From Amycolatopsis circi (GTDB lineage Bacteria; Actinomycetota; Actinomycetes; Mycobacteriales; Pseudonocardiaceae), in NCBI RefSeq assembly GCF_003385235.1, contig NZ_PQIA01000025.1:21390-85389 (forward strand): a DNA stretch of 64,000 bases, written 5' to 3'. Shown in pieces: positions 1 through 6,605 of this stretch; positions within the stretch are counted from its first letter, which is position 1, and each line of letters opens with the position of its first letter. The translations under genes were made by a program, and so were the position numbers. The notes under the pieces are model-generated. The model had not been told where the DNA came from. It did not search any database and worked only from the letters and a program-made list of their open reading frames with translations.

Positions 1-223
1 GGTCGGTCACGATGCCGTTGATCTTCGGCAGGTTGAGGATGGTGAGGAAGGTGGGCGGCGCGAGCACGTCCGGGTGGCCGGCCGCGCGGGCCGCCTCCGG
101 GTCCCGGTACACCGGGTTCGGGTCCTCGATCGCGTCGGCGAACTCGCGGATCTTCTCCCGGCTCACGAAGTACTTGCTGTCCGACGGGTATTCCCGCCCG
201 GTGAACGACTGGTCCAAAGGCAC
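1..223 (-). CDS. hadA: HadA-like (3R)-hydroxyacyl dehydratase, N-terminal part (runs off the left edge)
   Basis: Only the first 74 codons are in the window. The product starts MPLDQSFTGREYPSDSKYF and continues with SREKIREFADAIEDPNP, a proline-rich APPTF turn and LTILNLPKI. This is the pattern of the MaoC N-terminal hot-dog half (FAS1_DH region, UPF0336) seen in mycobacterial HadA, where it pairs with a HadB partner to dehydrate 3-hydroxyacyl intermediates. The GTG at 223 is chosen because the protein then starts at the same point as HadA; no strong ribosome site is visible. It follows rpmG and the Thr and Met tRNAs, as in mycobacteria. The physiological substrate cannot be told from this fragment. 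Confidence 0.82.
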   Translation of the reverse strand, partial: MPLDQSFTGREYPSDSKYFVSREKIREFADAIEDPNPVYRDPEAARAAGHPDVLAPPTFLTILNLPKINGIVTD

Positions 224-292
224 GCGAAGAAGGCTAACCGAACCGCGGCGTCGTCCCGCGAGGGTGCCAGAACTGGCCAGTAGACAGCGAAA

Positions 293-321
293 AGCCGCCC
301 CGGACGAGTGCCGGGACGGCT
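293..321 (-). terminator. Hairpin between rpmG and hadA-like gene
   Basis: The arms AGCCG-c-CCCGG and CCGGG-a-CGGCT pair across an 8-base loop just after rpmG. A short A/T-rich stretch follows only loosely, so this could be an attenuator or an RNA-stabilising stem rather than a full terminator. Confidence 0.45.
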
Positions 322-350
322 GTTCGAAGCTGGTTAAAAGACCGCCTGCG

Positions 351-515
351 TCAGCGGGTCTCTTTGTGAGTCCGGTGCGTACCGCAGTTCGGGCAGAACT
401 TCTTCATCTCCAGGCGATCCGGGTTGTTGCGCCGGTTCTTCTTGGTGATGTAGTTGCGGTGCTTGCACTCCTCGCACGCCAGCGTGATCTTGGGTCGCAC
501 GTCGGTGGCAGCCAC
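351..515 (-). CDS. rpmG: 50S ribosomal protein L33 (zinc-ribbon form)
   Basis: The 54-residue product [17 protein letters not shown]... has the length of L33. It keeps two CxxC pairs (CEEC and CPNC), so it is the zinc-binding form, and it has the basic [17 protein letters not shown] core typical of L33. It is a component of the large ribosomal subunit. The GTG start is supported by AGAAGGAAA about 8 bases upstream. It lies downstream of the Thr and Met tRNAs and upstream of the hadA-like gene, all on the minus strand and probably co-transcribed. A second, zinc-free L33 paralogue would be expected elsewhere in the genome, but this is inference. Confidence 0.96.
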   Translation of the reverse strand: MAATDVRPKITLACEECKHRNYITKKNRRNNPDRLEMKKFCPNCGTHRTHKETR

Positions 516-564
516 AGCGTTTCCTTCTCTCTCAGATCCGGGGGCCAGCCCCGTCGTTACCGCG

Positions 565-637
565 TAGCGGTGGCCGGACTTGAACCGGCGACACAGCGAT
601 TATGAGCCGCTTGCTCTGCCAACTGAGCTACACCGCC
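565..637 (-). tRNA. tRNA-Met (anticodon CAT)
   Basis: Read on the minus strand, 73 bases fold as a cloverleaf. The GGCGGTG acceptor pairs with CACCGCT, the D-loop region TAGCTCAGTTGGCAGAGC and the T-loop GGTTCAAGTCC are present, and the anticodon loop is CTCATAA. The D-stem and T-loop are elongator-like. CCA is not encoded. Confidence 0.95.
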
Positions 638-694
638 CTGCGTGACACCCACCCCGCCTCAACCCACCAGGTCAAGGTGACCCGGCCTGGGGGT

Positions 695-740
695 CCAGGG
701 GGCTTGCCCCCTGGCGGGGGTCTGGGGGTTCGACCCCCAG
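695..740. repeat. Double GC hairpin repeat between two tRNA genes
   Basis: Two perfect short hairpins sit side by side: CCAGGGGGC-TT-GCCCCCTGG at 695-714 and CTGGGGG-TTCGA-CCCCCAG at 722-740. They lie in the 163-base gap between tRNA-Thr and tRNA-Met. They could be a processing or pause element, or a dispersed GC-rich repeat. Confidence 0.7.
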
Positions 741-800
741 ATGGACGCCGCGAAGCGAGCCAGGCCCGCGCTTTTCGCGGACATAGCTCGCCTACTCGCG

Positions 801-873
801 AGCCCCTTTACGGAATCGAACCGTAGACCTTCTCCTTACCATGGAGACGCTCTGCCGACTGAGCTAAAGGGGC
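801..873 (-). tRNA. tRNA-Thr (anticodon GGT)
   Basis: 73 bases on the minus strand. The acceptor GCCCCTT pairs with AAGGGGC, the anticodon stem TCTCC/GGAGA encloses the loop ATGGTAA, and the T-loop is GGTTCGATTCC. It is the first gene of the tRNA-Thr, tRNA-Met, rpmG, hadA series. Confidence 0.96.
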
Positions 874-952
874 CTGCCTCTCGCGAGGACTTGGAAAGAT
901 TAGCAAGGGGCGTCACCCAGCCGTGCAACCGGGGTCGGTTAACCGCAAAACC

Positions 953-3574
953 TCAGGTCAGCAGGGTTAGCACGGTCTCCGAGTGCCGCCCCGGCGAGCG
1001 CGCGGTGCGGGCCTGCAGCCATGCCTCCAGCCGATCCTCCGGCAGCGGCCGCGAGATCAGATAACCCTGGGCGACGTCACATCCCATCGCCTCGAGCTGA
1101 TCGCGCGCCACGTCTTCCTCGACGCCTTCCGCCACGACCGTCAGGCCTAGCGAGTGGCCAAGCTCGACAATCGACCGCACCACCGCGAGGTCGCCGAGAT
1201 CGGTGCCCATGCCGAGCACGAAGCTCTTGTCGATCTTGACCTGGTCCACCGGCAGCTGGCGCAGATACGCGAGCGACGAGTAGCCAGTGCCGAAGTCGTC
1301 CACCGCCAGCACGATGCCCAGCGAATGCAGCTCGCGCAGGATCGGCAGCGCCTTCTGCGGGTCCGACATCACCCCGGACTCCGTCAGTTCGAACGTCAGC
1401 AGTTCCGGCGGCACGTCGAAGCGTTCCAGTTCGCGCTGGACCTTCGCCGGGAAGTCCTCGTCGGCCAGATTCCGCACCGACAGGTTCACGGCCGCGGAGA
1501 TGCGCAGGCCCTCGTCGAGCCACTTGCGCACGCGCTTGAGCGATTCCTCCAGCACGAACGACGTCAGCACGCCGATCAGGCCGGCCGCCTCGATCGCGGG
1601 CACGAACTCGTCCGGGCCGAGCCGGCCGAACTCCGGGTGCACCCAGCGGACGAGCGCCTCGACGCCTTGGACTTGGCGGTTCGGCAGAGTCACCTTCGGC
1701 TGGTAGTGCACGGAGACGTGGCCGTCTTCCAGCGACTGCCGGAACTGCGTGACCATCTGGAACCGGCGCAGGAAGATCTGTCCCATGCTCGGCACGTAGC
1801 CGCGCACTTCCTCGCCGCCGCGGGTGGCGCGGACGGCGACGTCGGCACGCTGCAGGAGGCCGTCGACGTCGACCTCACCAGCGTCGTCCACAGAGCTGGC
1901 GTAGCCGATCATCGCGTTGGCCTCGACCGAAAGCCGGTCCACCGGATACGGCTCGGACAACTGCACCCGCAGTCGTTCGGCCGCCTGATGCGCGTCCTCG
2001 ACCGTGCAGTCCACGAGCAGCGCGGCGAAGGACGCGCCTTCGAGCCGTGCGAGCGGGACGTCCGGGCCGAGTGCGCCGCGGATGCGCGTGCCCGCGGCGA
2101 CGACCATCCGGTCCGCCCACGAGTAGCCGAGCGCGTCGCTGACCGTGGAGAAGACGTCGAGGTCGATCCGCAGCACCACGACCTCCGCCGATTCGCGCAG
2201 CGGATCCCGCGAGACCTGCTGGAAACCCGGCCGATTCAGGTGCCCGGTGAGCGGGTCATGGTAGGCGTCGTGGCGGAGCGTGGCGAGCAGCCGGCGGTTG
2301 TCCAGCGACGTCGCGAGGTGGCTGGCCATCGTGCCGAGCAGCTGGACGTCGTACTTGCCGAAGCCGCGCCAGCGGGAGAGCCGGTCGTGCGCTTCGACGA
2401 CGCCGAGCAGCCGGTTCGCGCTGCGCAGCGGCACCACGAGTGCTTCCTGCGCACTGCGTTCCAGCAGCGCCGCGCGGACGTCCGGGTTGGCCTCGGTGAT
2501 GCGGAAGTGCCGCACGTGCGCGCCGGGCAGGCGCAGCAGCGGGTCGTCGTTGGCCGGGTCCGAGGCCGGGAGTTCGTTGCCCGCGACCACGACGCGCATC
2601 GGATCGTCGGCCTCGAGCCGCAGCCGGAGCACGACGCGTCCGGCGGCCAGCTGGTCCTTGATCCGCTCGGCGATCGTGGCCCATTCGCGCACGTCGACTC
2701 CGCCCACCAGTTCCTCGGCGCGGCTCGCCGGTCGGGCCGCCGCCTGCTGGCCGGACCGCGCGACCATCAGGCTGACGTCGGACAGCGCTTCCATGTCCCG
2801 CTGTTCGCGAAGCAGATCGGAGTACGCCCAGTACAGCGCGGTCAGGCCGAGGAACACGGCCAGCACCAGCGGCCAGGCCTGCGGGGTGCTCGCGATGACG
2901 AGGTAGCCGGTGAGGCCGACCGAAGCGTTGACGAAGCCGACCACGAGGATGCGGCCGGTCAGCCGGATCGCGGTGCTCACGCGCATCCGGCGGCGCAGTA
3001 CTCGCACGGCGGCCAGCGCGAGCAGCGTGCTGACCAGCGGCGCGGTGAGCGTTCCGGCGAGCGCGGCGACCCACGGCATGGTCGGTCCGCCGCCCATGGC
3101 CAGGCTCACCAGCCCGGCGACAGCGAACGCGCCGGTGATCTCGAGCAGGAACGCGCCCGCGTTGTAGAGGACGCGGCCGGCGACCTTGCGGGCCAGCAAA
3201 GTGCCGATGCCCGCCACGAGATGCGCGGCGAGCACCACTTCGAACGGGGCGACGAAGAAACCGATTACCAGCGGAATCTCGGTGAATGAGATGGTCCACG
3301 AAATGCCGCTGCGGACGTCGACGTTGATGCCGAGCTGTTCGGCGAGCAGGAACGCGACCGCGAGCACCGGGCCGATCCACCAGAGCTTGGCCGAGCCGTG
3401 GAACGGCAGCCAGGCGCCGACGGCGAGGGCCGCGAGCAGGCCGAGACCCAGCACGAAGAAGGTGTAGACGCGGAAGCGGCTTTCGTCCGTTCGGCCTTCG
3501 GCCGGTGCGGAGCCAGCACCTCCCGAGCCCATCGCCTCCGGCGCGGTACCGGGATGGGCGTTGCTGTCCGGCAT
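953..3574 (-). CDS. Membrane GGDEF/EAL protein, probable c-di-GMP phosphodiesterase
   Basis: About 873 residues. The first ~260 hold several hydrophobic segments (for example FFVLGLGLLAALAVGAW), followed by a GAF-like region to about residue 430, a GGDEF domain and a C-terminal EAL domain. The GGDEF signature reads EGASF, so cyclase activity is unlikely. The EAL domain keeps its expected residues: VEALVRW, NLSVRNL, TESGVM, DDFGTGYSS, VKIDKSFV and VAEGVEE. It should therefore hydrolyse c-di-GMP to pGpG at the inner membrane, with the GGDEF domain possibly sensing GTP. The ATG at 3574 is preceded by GGAAGGAAGG; a GTG at 3640 is possible but has its SD-like bases too close. It is divergent from the GNAT gene. 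Confidence 0.93.
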   Translation of the reverse strand: MPDSNAHPGTAPEAMGSGGAGSAPAEGRTDESRFRVYTFFVLGLGLLAALAVGAWLPFHGSAKLWWIGPVLAVAFLLAEQLGINVDVRSGISWTISFTEIPLVIGFFVAPFEVVLAAHLVAGIGTLLARKVAGRVLYNAGAFLLEITGAFAVAGLVSLAMGGGPTMPWVAALAGTLTAPLVSTLLALAAVRVLRRRMRVSTAIRLTGRILVVGFVNASVGLTGYLVIASTPQAWPLVLAVFLGLTALYWAYSDLLREQRDMEALSDVSLMVARSGQQAAARPASRAEELVGGVDVREWATIAERIKDQLAAGRVVLRLRLEADDPMRVVVAGNELPASDPANDDPLLRLPGAHVRHFRITEANPDVRAALLERSAQEALVVPLRSANRLLGVVEAHDRLSRWRGFGKYDVQLLGTMASHLATSLDNRRLLATLRHDAYHDPLTGHLNRPGFQQVSRDPLRESAEVVVLRIDLDVFSTVSDALGYSWADRMVVAAGTRIRGALGPDVPLARLEGASFAALLVDCTVEDAHQAAERLRVQLSEPYPVDRLSVEANAMIGYASSVDDAGEVDVDGLLQRADVAVRATRGGEEVRGYVPSMGQIFLRRFQMVTQFRQSLEDGHVSVHYQPKVTLPNRQVQGVEALVRWVHPEFGRLGPDEFVPAIEAAGLIGVLTSFVLEESLKRVRKWLDEGLRISAAVNLSVRNLADEDFPAKVQRELERFDVPPELLTFELTESGVMSDPQKALPILRELHSLGIVLAVDDFGTGYSSLAYLRQLPVDQVKIDKSFVLGMGTDLGDLAVVRSIVELGHSLGLTVVAEGVEEDVARDQLEAMGCDVAQGYLISRPLPEDRLEAWLQARTARSPGRHSETVLTLLT

Positions 3575-3823
3575 CCGACCTTCCTTCCCGGCTGCCCGGT
3601 CGCGCTCGTCCGTGACGTCAGGTGTGGGCGAGGGCGCCACCTTACCCCGTAGGGCGTACCGACGTCCCTTTCGAGACAGTAGGAGATCACCCCAGGGTTA
3701 ACAATGGGCGTTCTTCTCTGACCTGCGTGGACCAAGGAGTGAAACTCCCGGTTCACCCCGGAACCCCCGGGCCGGGGAGTGTTCTGGGGGTCTTTTCCGG
3801 CTGGGTCGGCGGACAATGGCGAC

Positions 3824-4765
3824 ATGCACAACGACGTGACAGCCACCGGCCATGCGGCGCGCATCGCCACGGTGGACGCGCTGCTTCCCGCGCCGCTCCC
3901 CTTCGAGGTCGGAGGGGATTCCGCCCTGCTTTCCGCCGAGGTCGGCGACACCACCGCGGCCGGTCTGACGACCTGCACCGGACTCGGCCCGGACAGCCCG
4001 CAGTCGATGTGGCGGGCGCTCGTCGAGCACCGGCTGGAGGTCCAGCTCGCCGGTCCCGATCCGGCCGCCGGGCTCGACGCCCTGCTCACTCGATGGGATG
4101 AACACCTGCGGTCCCTCGCCCGAGTGGGGGATACGGAGTGCGCCGCAGTGCTCTCCCGGCCCAGCCGCGACACCGCCGGGGCCACCGAACTTCTCCGGCA
4201 CGGCTTCGCCCCGGTGGGCGTGCTGGCGGTCCGCCCGGCACAGCGGATGGCCGCCGGGCCCGACGCGACGCCCGGCGTCTGCATCCGGCACGCGACGCCG
4301 GACGACCTCTCCACCGCGGTAACGCTGCAGCTGGAATTGCAGCGTTACGACGCGCAGTTCGGCCGGATCACGCTCCGCCCCGGTGTCGAGGAGCTGATCA
4401 CCAAGGAACTGCTGCACCACCTCGAACGGCCTGAGCCGCAGGTGTGGATCGCGGAGCTGTACGGCCAGCCGCTCGGCATGGTCGTGCTGCAGCTGCCCGA
4501 CGAGACCGGGTGGATCCGGCATCGGGTCGCCGCTTCCCGGGTGGGCTACCTGTCGTCGCTGGCGGTGTCCGAGGCGGCTCGGTCGTCGGGTGTCGGCACC
4601 GCGCTGGCCACGCACGCGCACCAGGTCTTCGACGAGGCGGGCGCGGATGTCGTGCTGCTGCACCACGCCGTGGCGAATCCGCGGTCGACGCCGTTCTGGT
4701 ACGCGCAGGGCTACCGGCCGCTGTGGACCGGCTGGCAACGCCGGCCAGCCGTGCGTTCTCGCTAG
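3824..4765 (+). CDS. GNAT-family N-acetyltransferase
   Basis: The 313-residue protein has a C-terminal GNAT fold from about residue 165. The acetyl-CoA loop RSSGVGTAL follows the strand YLSSLAVSEAA, and the end HHAVANPRSTPFWYAQGYRPLW is the usual motif-B helix and closing strand. The first half looks like a divergent, possibly non-catalytic GNAT-like domain. The substrate is unknown. The ATG at 3824 is preferred because it begins a clean N-terminus; an in-frame GTG at 3779 would add 15 unlikely residues. It lies 35 bases ahead of the methyltransferase pair and may share transcription with it. Confidence 0.85.
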   Translation: MHNDVTATGHAARIATVDALLPAPLPFEVGGDSALLSAEVGDTTAAGLTTCTGLGPDSPQSMWRALVEHRLEVQLAGPDPAAGLDALLTRWDEHLRSLARVGDTECAAVLSRPSRDTAGATELLRHGFAPVGVLAVRPAQRMAAGPDATPGVCIRHATPDDLSTAVTLQLELQRYDAQFGRITLRPGVEELITKELLHHLERPEPQVWIAELYGQPLGMVVLQLPDETGWIRHRVAASRVGYLSSLAVSEAARSSGVGTALATHAHQVFDEAGADVVLLHHAVANPRSTPFWYAQGYRPLWTGWQRRPAVRSR

Positions 4766-4800
4766 TCTGGCGCGGTACGGCCCATTCGAGGGGAGTCCCA

Positions 4801-5649
4801 GTGACCGAAAAGCCCGACGCCGCGCCGAAAGCACCGGAAGGCGTCGATGTCGAGAAACCCTCGGCCGCGCGGGTCTACGACTGGTACCTGGGCGGCAAAC
4901 AGAACTGGGCGGTGGACCGGGAATTCGGCCGCAAGGTCGAGAAGATGTGGTCGCTCGCGCGGCCCGGCGCGAAGCAGAACCGCGAGTTCATGAACCGCGT
5001 CGTGCGAGCCGCGCTGGACGCGGGCATCCGCCAGTTCCTCGACCTCGGCTCCGGCGTGCCGACCGCGGGCAACGTGCACGAGGTGGTCGAGGCCGCGCTC
5101 GGCGACGACGACGAGGCCACCGTGGTTTACGTCGACTACGAGCCGGTGGCCGTGGCGCACGCGACGCTGATCCTCGAAGACGAGGCGGCCACCGACTGGG
5201 CCGGCATCGTCCAGGCCGACCTGCGCGACCCGCGGGCCGTGCTGAGCGACCCGCGCACCCGCGAGCTGATCGACTTCGACAAGCCGGTGTGCGTGATGCT
5301 GATGGCGGTGCTGCACTTCGTCGGCCCGGACGACGATCCGGACGCCATCGTGCGCGCCTACCGGGACAAGCTCGTGTCCGGCAGCTGGCTGGCGATCTCG
5401 CAGATGAGCGAGGGCGACGGGAGCGGTCCGGCGCTGGAGGGGCTGCGCTGGTTCGTCGAGCAGTACCGCAAGACGAGCAACCCGATGTGGCTGCGCGACC
5501 GCGAGGAGATCGAGCCGTTCTTCGGCGGCTGGCCGCTGCTGGAACCGGGGATCACGCATCTGCCGGACTGGCGGCCGGAGCGCGAGCTGAACGCGGTCGA
5601 GGCGGAGGCCCGCCCGTTCGCGTGGTGCGCGGTGGCGCGCAAGCCGTGA
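4801..5649 (+). CDS. SAM-dependent methyltransferase, PF04672 (DUF574) family, copy 1
   Basis: 282 residues with the family start SAARVYDWYLGGKQNWAVDREFG. The SAM-binding glycine motif is LDLGSGVPTAGNVHE (about residue 80) and the acidic strand is VVYVDYEPVAVAH. The C-terminus FFGGWPLLEPGITHLPDW is characteristic of PF04672, a family expanded in actinomycetes whose acceptor is usually unknown. The GTG at 4801 has AGGGGAG upstream. Its last four bases overlap the start of a close paralogue, so the two are translationally coupled and may act as a pair. No partner gene reveals the substrate. Confidence 0.93.
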   Translation: MTEKPDAAPKAPEGVDVEKPSAARVYDWYLGGKQNWAVDREFGRKVEKMWSLARPGAKQNREFMNRVVRAALDAGIRQFLDLGSGVPTAGNVHEVVEAALGDDDEATVVYVDYEPVAVAHATLILEDEAATDWAGIVQADLRDPRAVLSDPRTRELIDFDKPVCVMLMAVLHFVGPDDDPDAIVRAYRDKLVSGSWLAISQMSEGDGSGPALEGLRWFVEQYRKTSNPMWLRDREEIEPFFGGWPLLEPGITHLPDWRPERELNAVEAEARPFAWCAVARKP

Positions 5650-6473
5650 CCGCGCCTGACGCGCCGCGGGGCGTGGACGTCGACAAGCCGTCCGCGGCGC
5701 GGATCTACGACTGGTACCTCGGCGGCACCCAGAACTGGGCGGTGGACCGGGAATTCGGCCGCCGCGTCGAGAAGGTGTGGCCGCTGATCCGGCCGATGTC
5801 GCGGGAGAACCGGGCGTTCATGAACCGGGTCGTCCGGGCCGCGCTCGACGCGGGGATCCGGCAGTTCGTCGACCTCGGGTCGGGTGTGCCGAGCGCCGGC
5901 AACGTGCACGAGATCGTGCGCGACCACCTGCCCGCGACGGTCGTGTACGTCGACTACGAACCGGTGGCCGCGGCCCATTCGCGGGTGATCCTCGAAGACG
6001 AGAACGCGACTGAGTGGGCCGGGATCGTGGAGCGCGACATCCGCGATCCGGAGGCGATTTTCGCCGACGAGGTCACCCAGGAGCTGATCGACTGGTCGCA
6101 TCCGGTGTGCCTGCTGATGATCACCGTGCTGCACTTCCTCGGCCCCGGCGACCGGCCGGACGAGCTAGTCGCGACCTACCGCGACCAGCTCGCGCCCGGT
6201 TCGTGGCTGGCCGTCACGCACGGCACCTGCCGGGACGACGCGCCGCCGGAGCGGGCCGCCGAAGTCCGCGCGTTCGTCGACGCGTACCGGGACACGTCGA
6301 ACCCGGCGTACCTGCGCTCCGACGACGAGATCCGGCCGTTCTTCGGCGGCTGGCCGCTGCTGGAGCCGGGGATGAGCGCGCTGCCGGACTGGCGGCCGGA
6401 CGAAGCGGTGACGGAGTTCGCCGCCGAGGTCCGGCCGTTCGGCTGGGGTGCCGTAGCGCAGAAACCGTCGTGA
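5646..6473 (+). CDS. SAM-dependent methyltransferase, PF04672 (DUF574) family, copy 2
   Basis: 275 residues, closely similar to the gene before it through SAARIYDWYLGGTQNWAVDREFG, VDLGSGVPSAGNVHEI and FFGGWPLLEPGMSALPDW. The GTG start lies in a GTGA overlap with the upstream stop. The pair looks like a tandem duplication that has diverged. The stop codon TGA and the preceding serine codon lie inside a 46-base palindromic repeat, so the repeat seems to have supplied the end of this gene. The substrate is unknown. Confidence 0.92.
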   Translation: MTAPDAPRGVDVDKPSAARIYDWYLGGTQNWAVDREFGRRVEKVWPLIRPMSRENRAFMNRVVRAALDAGIRQFVDLGSGVPSAGNVHEIVRDHLPATVVYVDYEPVAAAHSRVILEDENATEWAGIVERDIRDPEAIFADEVTQELIDWSHPVCLLMITVLHFLGPGDRPDELVATYRDQLAPGSWLAVTHGTCRDDAPPERAAEVRAFVDAYRDTSNPAYLRSDDEIRPFFGGWPLLEPGMSALPDWRPDEAVTEFAAEVRPFGWGAVAQKPS

Positions 6474-6512
6474 GTGGCGATGACGGTTCTAACCGGCAAC
6501 GCCACTCACGAC
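6467..6512. repeat. 46-bp palindromic repeat, GTGAGTGGCG family, copy 1
   Basis: The outer arms GTCGTGAGTGGCG and CGCCACTCACGAC are perfect. An inner CGGTT-CT-AACCG hairpin lies at the centre. It overlaps the stop codon of the methyltransferase gene. The second copy is at 55992-56037. Confidence 0.9.
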
Positions 6513-6567
6513 CCCTGACTTCTCTCCCAGCGAACACTCCCTGGGAAACAAACCCACCCTTCGGAGA

Positions 6568-6588
6568 GTTGAGCACCTTAGACTCAAC
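6568..6588. promoter_or_regulatory. HAIR-like operator (HspR) upstream of lon
   Basis: The perfect dyad GTTGAG-9 bases-CTCAAC closely matches the HAIR consensus CTTGAGT-N7-ACTCAAG bound by HspR in actinobacteria. It ends 17 bases before the lon ATG, so binding would block transcription or its start. HspR control of lon is described in Streptomyces; here it is inferred from the site. Confidence 0.8.
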
Positions 6589-6605
6589 TTATTCGAGGAG
6601 TGCAC

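Noticed and set aside
1154..3289. Long open frame (711 codons) on the plus strand
   Set aside because: It lies wholly opposite the GGDEF/EAL gene, has low-complexity Arg/His/Gln-rich translation and no ribosome site; it is an effect of high G+C at codon position three.
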